NCBI RefSeq assembly: GCF_020085105.1
Contig: NC_058043.1
Location: forward strand, 15,719,167 to 15,783,166
Direction: 5' to 3'
DNA length: 64,000 nucleotides
Source of the DNA: Siniperca chuatsi
Lineage: Eukaryota; Chordata; Actinopteri; Centrarchiformes; Sinipercidae
Shown: piece after piece, positions 1 through 11,784 of the stretch
Layout: every line of letters starts with the position of its first letter
How positions within the stretch are numbered: position 1 is the first letter of the stretch
Program-made: the position numbers and the translations under genes
The notes under the pieces: model-generated
Seen by the model: only the letters and a program-made list of their open reading frames with translations
Database searches by the model: none
Told to the model about the DNA's origin: nothing

Positions 1-1917
1 ATTCATGCTAACAAGGACATTAGCGTTGTGCATCACCTCCTAGGTATCCAAGCAGTGTGATGCATGACAGAACACACACACTAATGATTAAATTATATCA
101 CTAGTCAGCTCTTGAGCCAGAGGAATTAGTTTCACAAATGCAACACAATTCAGTTTAATCTGTATGCCTCATTACCACCGTTAATGAATATTACATATCA
201 AAGCTTTATGTTGTAAATGCTTTGCAGGTGAGCAAAGTTTCCCCTGACTTTTGAACACAAACATTTATCAGAAACCAAAGTCTAATGTATCCTCCTTCAG
301 ATTTTACATATCTGTCTGTTGAGACAGGTTGGTATGTCACAAGATGTTCTGAAAGCGGCAGGAACAAAGAGTGTTTTAGTATTACTTTAGAGTTTTGACT
401 ACTGTTTGCCTTTTTTAATCATGTTATTGTATAACAATAATACAAAATAAAGACTGTTTCTTTAAACAACTCAGCAGTCAAAGCTGTGTGGCACCATTAT
501 TCTGTGAATCAAATATAAAATCTGTCAAATCACAGAATGTGTTTGGTGTCTCATTTGGAAGAGCAATGGCACTTTTATAGTACAGTATACAGCATCTTTG
601 ACATGTGGTTGAGCTGCATTTACTGTGGCTTTAGGTGGCATCAGAACCATTTGGTCACTGCAGCCGTGAACAAATGTTATGTGGGATAGAGAAGAGGGCA
701 CATCACAAACAGGTGGTATCTCATTGAATGAAAGTCAACAGAACGTTTCATAAAATATAATCTCAGCCCACTAAATTCTTCATGGAATGATTTCAATGTG
801 GATTTATCTGCAGGCTGTCTCCTCTCACCGCATTCTTCGGACTCCTTCTCGAACACAGACTGACTGAATCGTTAAAGGGATCGTAAAAGGAAGCAGCACT
901 ACTAGGGTGCAAACAAGGAGCTAAGATATAATTTATTACGCTGTTTTACAAGCAGCCAATACAATATGTGTTTACGCAAGGATTTAGCTGAGAATATTAA
1001 ACTCAGCTGTCATTTAAATGATGATTTAAATGACATCAAACAGTACGGCAATCCGCCTATGTTATTATTAATCTAGGTAACATGCAAGTGTGGTGTCAGC
1101 TGGACCGCTACAATTGCCTTTCATAAAACAATAACAGAAGCAAGTGCATCAAATATTTTTTCCTCAACTTAGGGAATGACCAATGTGTAGAAGTTCCCAA
1201 ACATATTTTAGAAAGTAATGACTCGCTGAGCATGAGCATGTCCTCAAATGCTGCAGAGGTGGCTTCAGCTGTAGGAGGTCCAGAACCTTTTGCTGCATGA
1301 TTTGATCATGTTAAAAGATGGTACAGATCCATTGGGCCATTAGTTTAATGCTCAGGCAACAATAAGCACTATGGATGCTTGTTATGAGGGTGACAACTGA
1401 CACATCCTCGGTCTTGGTTGGAATAGAAGAGGTGGACACAAACACAGGAACACCTGTACAATGTAGTGCAATCTAATGCAGTGAGCCTGCAATAAATCAT
1501 GCCTTTGTGAACCTTGTAATGCAAATTTTTTGACACTGCATCGGCAGACTGGTAATTCAACTGGACTGCAGTATTTTGTGAGGTGTTCCAGTTATTTTGT
1601 CCATCCCCTTTCACTTTTGCTTCCACTTCCAAATAACAGGTTTACTGAATTTAATTGGACGTGTAAATTGGTGTAAACGGTTGATACGGCCAATATGCGC
1701 TGGTGTCTGCAGTTTCAACAATGAAGATGATGGGTAAAATATTATAGCTGATGGGAATGATGGCTAAAACAAGAAAGTAAAAGAAAAAAATACAAAAACA
1801 TTTTTCTTTGAAATACCAAACAACATGCATGAAAGTAACCAAAAATAAGGAAGTAAGTAGCTTATAAGGAGCAGCTGAGCTAAAATGTGATTCAGTGTAA
1901 CAATGGCAAGTGGAGTT
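1..1917. other. Non-coding stretch, no gene recognised
   Basis: AT-rich sequence with no open frame resembling a known protein and no convincing exon. Short frames here, such as the one at 1369-1632 on the minus strand, have no recognisable domain. If the minus-strand candidate exon at 5383 is real, this stretch would lie within its first intron; that is inference. Confidence 0.5.
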
Positions 1918-2133
1918 GGTGGAGACCAAAACAGGGCAAAAAGGAGAGTGAATATTGGACTTATATTCGCCAGGTGGACACAAACACGACCCCAAATTAA
2001 TGCTGATGCTGCTCTGTATATGCTGGATGTGTTAATCAGTATCTGTTAGCTAACAAGTTCACCATATGAACGCAAAAGGTGATAATACTGCTGTTGCCCC
2101 CAAATAGCCAAAAAATCAGTTATTGCAGGTTTA
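1918..2133 (-). repeat. Dispersed repeat, family A, copy 1
   Basis: Read on the minus strand, this begins TAAACCTGCAATAACTGATT, runs through a segment ending GTGTCCACCT, and then a CCTGTTTTGGTCT block. The same order of blocks recurs on the plus strand at 6876-7110 and more weakly at 51111-51275. It therefore marks an interspersed repeat family. No terminal inverted repeat or target duplication was identified, so the class is unknown. The similarity may extend left to about 1640. Confidence 0.6.
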
Positions 2134-3767
2134 AGGTTAGTACGCTACCTGCCTGTTGCTGTCTTTTTCCCAGGTCAAAACTTGAGACTTGAGTGTTTTT
2201 GCTTTCAAATCTCAAGACAAGACGAGATTTTAGGAGAGCTGTATATCAGCTTATATAAGCTGGTTTATATACTGTATATCGGTTAACTGCTCATATTCAG
2301 TATATGCTAGAGTTTGTATCCTGGAAAGTATATGGTGATTTATTTCCTGTGAGTCTTCAAATACACTAACATATGGCTCTCTGTGGAATTTGTCAGGCAG
2401 CATATATTAACTTTAGAACATATATATTTGCACTGATTGCTGCAGAGGCAACAAATATGGTGTATATATATAAAAATATTAGTGCCATTTTCTACCCATT
2501 AAGCTACAGAAAACAACAAAGCATAAAAGATGTTTTTTGAATGGACTGAGAGCCACAAAATAAACAAATTTCAGTTTGAACTTTTTCATAAGATGATAAA
2601 CAAAACATAACTTATTGGGACAATTTCTACACGGAACATTTAATTTATTAAAAGTGCTCTCTGTGAATTAGACCACAAAAACTATATTCTCTTCTTGAAT
2701 ATATGCAATTGATCCATTTGAATATACAATATCAACAAAGGACGATGACTTTCCAATGATTTCAATATAAATAGAAAACAGCACATGATATGGTCAGGTT
2801 CAACCCCACAGATTATGAGCCCCATGACAAAGATAATAATAACCTGTGTCTGACACTTAACACTTGGGCTGACTCAAACGCAGATATTCACAGGTCTCTT
2901 CGGTGTGACAGATAAGCTCAGCTGGTTGCTTCCTACATGGATAAAACATCGGCCTCCATGCACCACGCACCTGTCCAGCTCCTCTTCGAACCCTCAGCCA
3001 CTTTGATCACGGCACACGCTGGGGCCACTGACCGCAGCCAGGCTTATCTGCTCATTCTCCTCTGTGATGAACCCAGCATGAAAACCCATATAGGGTGTTA
3101 GTGTTCAGATAGGGGCCAAAGTCAAAAACATACCCCCTCACCCACACCACCTTGAATACACAGAAGTTCTCTGGACAGTCTATCTGTATCTCTGAATCTG
3201 TTAAAAGTTTTCAGTCCTAATGTGGTTGGTATTTCAAATTTTGTCTAAATTTTGTGTGTCTGACACTTTGAAAGTTACATGCTGTCACCAGTACAACCAC
3301 AGTTTTCCATGATGACCACTCAACACCTGCTTTCAAGCAACCGGGGGTTAAGTGCCTTGTCTCACATCATATTAACAGTTGTTGCACAGGAATATTCACA
3401 TTTCCACACCCACCGCTTTCCAAGTAAGTCAAAGATTGAAATGAACAACCTGCAACACGCTTGGAAGCTTTTCCAACCTTCAGCACAGTAACAGGACACA
3501 TGATGCCGATCCAAAAAAACGGCAGCATCCTGAACCCTCCTATTCCGAAGCCTGAAAGGTCATCAGTTAGACAAAATTAAAAATGTTTAAACTTTACATA
3601 TTATTATTTTTATTAGCATAACTGTGGAAACGTAGAGTAACTGCAGAATATTTTGCATAGAGTAACACTCTAGAGGGGGAAATTTAAAGGGCTAGTTCCC
3701 TGTAAAGTCTTCATTAATAATCTAAGTAGTGCAAGAATGTAAGTTGTATTGATAAATAAAAATAAAA
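2134..3767. other. Non-coding stretch, possible conserved block at 2890-3090
   Basis: Nothing coding was recognised. The block around 2890-3090 is richer in GC than its surroundings. On the minus strand it contains a possible splice donor (GGACAG followed by GTGCGT). It could be an untranslated exon or a conserved regulatory element, but neither can be shown from one sequence. Confidence 0.35.
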
Positions 3768-4083
3768 AGGGCTGCAACTAACAAGTTATTTTGATTATTC
3801 ATTAATCTTTCGATTATTTTCTTGATTAATGGATTATCTTTTGGTCAATAAAATGTCTATAAAATTATGAAAATAACAATTTCTTAAAGTCCAAGGCTAC
3901 ATCCTCAAATTTAGTTTTTTGGCTGGCCAAAATGTAGTTTACTATCTCATAAGACAAAGAAAATCAGCAAATGCTCACAGCTGAAAAGCTGAAACTATGG
4001 TATGTTTGGAATTTTTACTTGAAAAACGACATAAATGATTAGTCGATTATAAAAATAGTTTTATATATTCGTCCATTAATCAC
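3768..4083 (+). mobile_element. hAT-like MITE, family B (AGGGCTGCAACTAAC), degraded
   Basis: Starts AGGGCTGCAACTAACAAGTT and is followed by the GATTAAT-rich terminal region. The internal block includes the typical TTAATGGATTATCTTTTGGT, and the copy ends in a GATTAGTCGATTAT segment. The family recurs at 32086-32311 with an 8-bp target duplication, and in inverted orientation at 29510-29765 and about 52203-52460. The right terminus of this copy is eroded. It carries no protein and would need transposase supplied in trans. Confidence 0.7.
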
Positions 4084-5382
4084 TGGCACACATTCGTTAC
4101 ATGAACACTGCTAAACATAACTGCAAATCCACATTTCCCACATCCACATCAACATTTAGGTCACAAAAGGACTGTCTCTAACTCATGAAGAAAGCGTAGA
4201 CGTGAACCTTAAACATTTCTTGTTACCCAAAGCCACACACAATGCACAATAATAACACAATATCACATGTAATAGGCTCAGTCAGCACAGAGCGATAGCT
4301 TTAACTTCCCACACAGGGCGCACTTCCTCCACATGGGTATATTTAGCCACCAAATAGGCCTACAAAGGCAAAGTGCTTTCAAAGGCTGCTACTGGTTGTT
4401 AAAGCTACTTTTTATATTACTCATGTCTTGACGCAGACTAAACATGTTATCGCTGGTATTATTTAGAACAAACTATTAGTTTCTGTCGGATATGGTTTTG
4501 AGGAAATGGAAATTGTCTTTGCGTTTACTCGATGCCATGTGGCTTGGATCCCACAAACACATTAAAGTGTAGGTTGAGTGAACTGCAGTGACAATGTTTC
4601 ACATACTCGTTTTTTTTTTAAATGACACAGGCCACCAAGAAATGGGCGTCATAAAATATCGATTGGTTAAGTTTGATCACACACATATCACCTGAAACTA
4701 GGAGACATTTGCGAAACACATTCACCAACCAAAAGGAATATCTGCTTGTGAGTAACACATTGGCTGTGCCCTTCGTCCAGCTGATGATTTGCAAGGCGAC
4801 TTTAACTTTCAGGCTGATCCATCATGTAAAGATTCAAAATGCAACCCGAGTCGCATGAACAATAGATGGACAACAATCTGTCACTGACTCCTTGAGGCAC
4901 ATGGTCATGACATCTGGACTTGGCGCTCACTGCAGGAGAACCAAACATGCTATTCTTTCCTTGTTGATCACCCCCCAAATAAGAAACACAGCCTTATATG
5001 TCCCAGTACTGTGATCATATAGGCTACAAATATTCATAATATCTGTCTTCATTCCTCCCCCCTGGGCTACAATATCCCTATGTGATTCTTCATGTCCAAT
5101 GTTTTAAAATACTACTTCACAAGCCTTAACCTTTCAGTAAAACCAGTTGAATACAAACATCACGCCAAACGCAACCGCATCATCTCTGCAAGCAAAACAA
5201 GTTCATTTTTTCTGTTGAAAGAAAGACACATCAGATTTGTTCAGTCTTACCAAAAGTTATTTTCACGAAGCTTTCGAGTTAATTCCTCTGCTGAGTGGGA
5301 ATAAATGTGATGATCTCTGATGAATCTCTTTCTCCTTACGTGTGAAGGTGATTGTATCTACATTCGTGGAGTATTTACTCAC
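4084..5382. other. Non-coding stretch, nothing recognised
   Basis: Contains short frames at 4673-4858 and 5092-5304, which I could not relate to any family. No splice-site pairs support them. If the exon at 5383 is real, this is the start of its first intron. Confidence 0.4.
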
Positions 5383-5560
5383 ATTCGGACCGTCGCCCTC
5401 GTAAACCAGCAGCTACAAAATGCGCTCTGAGAAATGGTCGGCATTGTAAAATCTTCTGAAGCTCTACTGTGGGGGTCGCGTTAGGTCCGCCTCTTTTGCA
5501 ACCTCCATATCCCCGCCGTTCGCTGTAGGTTTCACCACTTGGTCTCGTCGTATAGGTGAG
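5383..5560 (-). other. Candidate untranslated first exon / promoter region
   Basis: A locally CpG-containing block lies in otherwise AT-rich DNA. On the minus strand it ends at a strong splice donor (CCGAAT followed by GTGAGTAAAT, exon edge at 5383). No open frame of note is present, so it would be 5' untranslated. The 5' limit is a guess from where CpG density falls. In human the gene after RBM5 is SEMA3F, and a sema3f 5' exon would fit both position and strand. That identity is inference from gene order only; no semaphorin coding sequence is in the window. Confidence 0.3.
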
Positions 5561-6875
5561 GGAACTACAAGAACAGTAACAGACAAGGAATTGCGCATAA
5601 AGGCACTATAGACAGTCTGGCAATGCGTTACACACAACGCCGCGAGAACATGGTGCGTAAATCAAAGAGCTATCATTATGGAGCGAGTGTGGGTCACACT
5701 AAATACATTTGATGATATGAATGTCCGAAATATATAACTGCCGCAACAAACAGGGTTCTCTTTCTCTGCCTGTTGCAGCTAATCCAGCAGCTCCAAGCAC
5801 GGTCATTTGGCACCTGTTAAAGAGTCTGGAATGTGGAGAGCTTCCCCTTGCTCACTAATGAGAGAACAATAGCAGGGCACCTGGTATAGAGGTGAAGAGG
5901 TCATCTTTGCCTCCTTTACTAATTGATTTTAATTGCATAGCTGCGCAGCAAGCTGAACCAAAGTCCACATTCCTTTTTTTTGATGGGGGGGCGACAAGTA
6001 TGAATTTATTCTGATGATGGTTATGTCATGGTGCAGATGCGACCAGATGTCACCTGTAAACAACTGTGCTCATGCAGACATCAATAGAATAGAATAGAAC
6101 TTTATTGTCCAGCAGTGTAGAAAATTGTCTTTAGTTCACCGAAACATAAGCAGCACAAAACCATGTAACAACTATAGTAACAAACAAACACTGAAATACA
6201 AAACAATGACCACCATTGATGTAATGTATGTAAATAAAAATACTGAAAACTAAAATACTGTGGAGCAAAACATGGACACATCTACAATGTTATCACTGTA
6301 GCTTAAAGTGTCCAGTACAAGTTCACCAAAAAGCCATTAAGCAGAAGACAGTGTAAATTCATTAGAGTTGATAAATGGCCCTTCTAGTGACCTCTAGAGG
6401 CAATGTTAGCTCAATGAAGTTTAAGGATACTAATGTTCAACAATTTACATTATTTTAACCCTCCATAAACAGGGTCATCTATGCAGAATAGTTTGCTTCA
6501 TGTGCGCAGTAGTGGCAGCTCACAACAAAAACAGATCTTAGAATCAGTGACACTTTTCTTCTGATCTTTCAAGGTGATGGACTCTGCATCTAATGAACAG
6601 ACAGAGACAAAACTAATGACTTGACAGTGGAAGTGAAATAATTGTGAGAACACCAACATTAACTAACACACTGGTACCAGAGGGGTTGCTAATTATTGGC
6701 TATTTGTAAGACTCGTGCAACTAGATAGGGATGGCGGCTGGACAACTGAGCAGGTCCTGGTATTCAGATGATAATGCCTTTCAAACCAGTCGGGCCAGCC
6801 ATAAGCTGACACAATATAGATATAAGGCCTGGTTATCATCCGTGTACCCACTCTTTGCCTCTGTGGGATTCAGTT
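5561..6875. other. Non-coding stretch with a short tandem-tailed repeat near 6083
   Basis: No gene was recognised. At 6083-6130 an AATAG pentamer run leads into ACTTTATTGTCCAGCAG. This looks like the pentamer-tailed 3' end of a teleost retroelement and is a low-confidence repeat call. The rest shows no feature I can support. Confidence 0.35.
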
Positions 6876-7110
6876 TAAACCTGCAATAGCTGATTTTTTT
6901 AGCCACTTGAGGACAGCAGAAACAAGCTGTAAACACAAGACTGACATATTATCAACTTTTAAGTTGTTATGTTAGCAAACAGTTGCTTATTTACAGATCC
7001 AGCAGACACGGAGCAACAGTAGCTTTCATTTATTGAGTTGTATTTGTGTCCACCTAACTAATCTAAGTCCAATAGTCTCTCTTCTTTTAGCTCTGTTTTG
7101 GTCTTTCATT
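6876..7110 (+). repeat. Dispersed repeat, family A, copy 2
   Basis: Starts TAAACCTGCAATAGCTGATT and includes a CAGCAGACACGGAGCAACAG block, a GTGTCCACCTAACTAATC block and a CTCTGTTTTGGTCTTTCAT end. These match, in order, the minus-strand copy at 1918-2133. Class unknown. Confidence 0.6.
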
Positions 7111-10100
7111 TGTGAATTATTTCTAAATTAAAACTGTACATATATATACACAGTGTATACTTACATATATTCATAAAACCAACACATCAGCTGAATCTGT
7201 GGATTAGTCACCTCAGTGTCACCTCCATGTTTTCTCTGTGTGACTCTGCTGTCATGACTGAACGGTTATTTTAGGAACCATTGAAACTCTTATGACCAGA
7301 TAGCAAAGCACACTTGTGAAACAAGATTTGACCCAGACCACAACTGCTGTGTTATAGGACAAGCGGATAAAGATACGGATCACACATTCCACACACCCAC
7401 ATTCATACCTGACAGTCACTCATTCATTGTACTCAGTGTGAAGAAGAGAAGACACTTGACACCTAGGGGACTTCCCACTTTTGTTCAGTTATTTTGTTTA
7501 TTTGGTTTAAAAACAAGATTCTGCTTTTGAGTTACTGTTTACAGGAAATATTTCCATAATGTGAAAGTACAAAATATATATGTATTGTAAAATGTATTTT
7601 TGCATGTTGAAATACATGAATGTAGGCTATCGCAAATTAGCCCCAATAAGCTCAGCTTCCAACTTTTCTAGAAACGAACATTTTTGACTATCAAAACAAA
7701 TTTTGATGTCAGTAGTTAGCTCAGAAATGACACTGTCATTTAATAAATACAGCATAGCCCCAGATTGTGCCTCTTATGTGTTACCATTACATTTGTGTCA
7801 CAGAGCTAAGCATATGTTTTCTGAAACATAAATACCCGGCGGTCTTTGAAAAAGATAATTTTACAAAAGAATACATTTTACAAAAATGGACGTATATTTA
7901 CATATTTTTCATCCAGATGATTAGAAGAGTCTGAGGATTCTGCAAATACCCTCAGAACAGCTGAAGGTATTTCAGTGTTGTTAAACAATCTGGGCTTTTT
8001 AACCTTCACCGGTTATTTATTTTTCAGAGACGGATGCTTAGCACAGCACTACATACTTAATCAGAATACACTATATACTGTTTCTATTCTATTGCACAGC
8101 TGGGTTTTTAGGTGTGGTGTTTGACAGCATGTGGACAAAGAACAGAAACTGAGCGGGAGGACATGAACTCAATCTCCACTCTGGTTAAGACTTTCCTGCT
8201 GCTGTCTGATTAGATCCCAGGTGGTATTGGAATTACATTACTTACATATTGCACTGTATATTGTAAATTACATTTAGTGGAATCAGTTGGCTTGAACTCC
8301 TGCCCCTTGCTTGCTCACGCACTATAGTACGCTACAGCCAAAATCTGCTTAAGCAATAAACAGAACTTGCCATGTTCTTTATGAATTTTACAGTTTCTTT
8401 AAAAGAATTATGTAAGCCCATTCAAGCGCGATATGGCTCATCTTTCTCATGCCGCAGATGGATGTTTGATTTTTGTGATGTTTCTGAGAAAGCAGGATGT
8501 GAAAATAACAGCAGAGTTTCCACATCATACCACAGGAGTAAAGGCAGTATTGCTACAATATATTTATCTAACAGAGGTGGACATGAGGTTCAGAACATTT
8601 CTCCCTGAGAGGCGAAAATATCAAAGGATGAGGCACCATGAGGTCCAAATAACCCAAGGAATATATTGTATCATGTTCCATTGTGTAACACACTTTGCTT
8701 ATATAAGGACTGCCAGCACAGAGAGCGGCAAACTGACCACCTCTTTGTGTGGACGAACAATATAATTTACAATATTATTTACAAGCCCAGGCCAGGTGAA
8801 TGCACCCTTTACTGATGAGTTTGAAGGTGGAAAGTATACGCAGAATCCAGTAAATAACAGCCTTTCACTCTCCATTTACAGGATGCTTTAATTTTCTTCT
8901 CATCTCACTCTGCAAACAAACAGATGCACAAAGACCTTGAACTCAGAGGGCAATGATCTCTTTAAACAAAAGACACACAGAAGCAACACAAACAGGTTTT
9001 TTTCTTCAACTTACTATGGAATCGCCAAAGCATGGTCAGAGCCTGATGTGTCATAACCTACCATGTGTTAAAAGACTCGCTCTTCAAACTAATGTTTTGG
9101 CAAATCTTTAAAACCACATAATGTATGCTAATAGACAACATATCCAATGCAATGTCACCCAGATGCAAATGTCGTCTTTTTTTAATCAGTGATGCTAGCT
9201 TGCAATGGAAAGATGGGGGGAAATTAAAACTATAACACATCACATTACAGATATAATACAGGCACATAAGAGTTGAAAATGACAGGGAAGACAGGTTAAA
9301 GAGACTCGTTTCTGCATGTCGAGTGGTTCTTTTATCTTAGCCTGAGAAACTTTCCACTGTGACCACACTAAAAAGAATCTACATACACAAATCCCTATTA
9401 TTACATACAGTACTTGTCTTGCACTGATCATCATTATACATGAACAGCAAAAGCTTGCTTATGTAATTGCAGGAAAGTACCTCAAAGGAATAAACACAAG
9501 AGAGAGCACCAACATGACTCTCAGCTTTGCGTGTTCTGTGACTATTATATTACAATATTGTACTATAAATGCTCATACTGGGCTTGAGCCGAATGCAGGA
9601 CATTCAAAATTCTGACTTTCCTTTGAAATGCCAGAGGACAAAATGACATAAGAGATAAAACGACCCCATCAACGCAGTTTGGCACAATATTGATATGTCA
9701 TATCCTCTCAATATTTTCAGTATAAAAAAGGACAAATTATTATTTACAATCGAGCACACCATTTCTTGTTTCATATACAAAACATTTCCCCAGGAATATC
9801 AAGGAACAACGCTGCCTCCCAGTGGTATGTCATTGTTAAATACAACAAGGCAATAAGACACTCTTGGTATTTTCTGTATCTCACTGTGTATTATGGCAGG
9901 ACAGTTACGCTTGTTGCTGGCTCCACAGAGTCCACTACACTGCCACCAAAACCAGCTCTCCTCAAGGTGTATTACATCTTACCATGACATTGCAACAGTG
10001 AAAGCTCCAACAAGATGAAAGAAAGCCCATCAAGTAGTAAATGAAGAGTCTGGATCAGGCCAGACCAAACATGGGATGGGTCACGAAAGGCCATATTTTG

Positions 10101-11397
10101 CCAACATGGTAATCCTGGAATCTGGTTCTTTATTTGTCTCACTGGGGAAATATTTTTTTGGTGTCGCCTTCACTAGAAGATTTGACTGCAAGATCAACAA
10201 CTGAATTGCTGAAGCTGGGAAAAAAATTGGTGTCTTGCTGAAGGACAGGCAGCAGGATGAATGCCAGTTAGCACATGGCCTTAAACCTGTACCCTCTAGT
10301 GGAAGGACAGCCTCACTACAACCTTAATATTTGTATAGAAGACAATGCATAGCAAGCTTTTTATTATAAGTTAAATTATCAAAAATCATGAAAGCTGCAT
10401 TGTTGAGCACACTGACACAGCCATTCTTCATACAGTATGAAGTAGCTTCGTAAGCTTCAGTACTGACTATATAGGAGATGATGCAGGTCAGCTGGCACAG
10501 CAAACTTTAGCAAGTGAACGTGAGCAAACATACAAAGAACCCTTGCCTGAGTTAAAAGTGCTTTCAGGGTTACAAGAAGAGAAAAATCCTGCTCTTTAGC
10601 CTCTATTAAAATAAGTCCCAGCTAGCATTGTTGATTATTTTACCATTGTCACTGACCTGGACAATGCTAGTTACTCGCCCCATCTCTTGTACCTGCATGA
10701 GTGAAAATACTAAAAATCCCCAACATTTCAACAGCAGGAAATGTGTACAAACCGTTAAAAGAACTTTAGGCTAAAACCATCGATAGTGGAGCTCACACTT
10801 AACACACACGACCCATCTGGTTTCTACTGTAAGCTGTCATGGTGGTCCACTGCATATTCCACCAGGCGTTTGTCCAGTTCCAAGTTTCATGATCAAGGAC
10901 ACGTTCTTCATTAAAAATATCAACAGAAAAAAAAAGTATTGCTTGGTTGTGACTAGTTTTGTGAAATAGATTTTCAAAATTCAGGACATGGTGGTACTGC
11001 CACATGACTCCCCAGCTTATCATTGCAGTATCAGTAGTTTAATTTCTTCAACTAACAGTGAAATGTTACACTGCAGTATAACATCACTTTAAATGAGTTG
11101 AGTATGATTTAGAAATTTATAAATACTAAAATGGGCTTTGCCTATGCAGAATGCACTTCGATCAACAGGAGTCATTCGCACTTAACATTCTGTGCAGTGA
11201 GATAGTGACCATTTTATAGCCCTACTTTTGCTTTAATAATTAATCATTAATTGCACTGTAACTTCAGATCCTACATCTTCTGGTCTAATTATATGATGTA
11301 TGAGTACAAAGCCTTGTTAATAATTTTCATAATTTGTTGAATAACATTTCTGCTAAAGGTAATAAAATATGATAAAACCCATCATAAATCCCTTGCA
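7111..11397. other. Non-coding stretch downstream of rbm5
   Basis: About 4.3 kb without a recognisable gene. The frames at 8372-8608, 8433-8765 and 9766-9987 overlap each other in different frames, have no recognisable domains and are probably chance. Nothing here resembles a tRNA or snoRNA that I could identify by eye. Confidence 0.45.
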
Positions 11398-11403
11398 ATT
11401 TAT
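11398..11403 (-). terminator. Candidate polyadenylation signal of rbm5
   Basis: AATAAA on the minus strand (TTTATT on the plus strand), about 385 nt beyond the rbm5 stop codon. It is the first canonical hexamer I noticed downstream of that stop. Use of this site is inferred. Confidence 0.4.
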
Positions 11404-11784
11404 TTTCTGTACAGACAACATTTTTGTATAAACTGTACAATCTTTTTAACATGCTGAGACAGAAAAATGGCATTAACACAAGAAATATGTAAACAAGGGA
11501 AGTAAATTTACTGTGCCTATATACATTTTATAAATTATATTATTCACCATCTTAATATGCCTCCATTACAGATTCTTTCTACTGTCTGGTTTAACCATTA
11601 TGGGAAGAGGCATAATCATCAGGTATCATACAAGGGGTGAAATCATTAAAGAAGAACCTCTCTCTTTCTTCCATGTCAATTCACTTGTCATTGTTGATGA
11701 AGACGTGGTGGAGCTCCACCTCAAAAAGAAGCAAATAATTTGTAGACCATGAAAAAAAAATCATTTGAGATCGAGACTAACAAC

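Noticed and set aside
8433-8765. 110-codon plus-strand frame and its overlapping partner at 8372-8608
   Set aside because: Two overlapping frames with no domain, no splice context and no conserved features.
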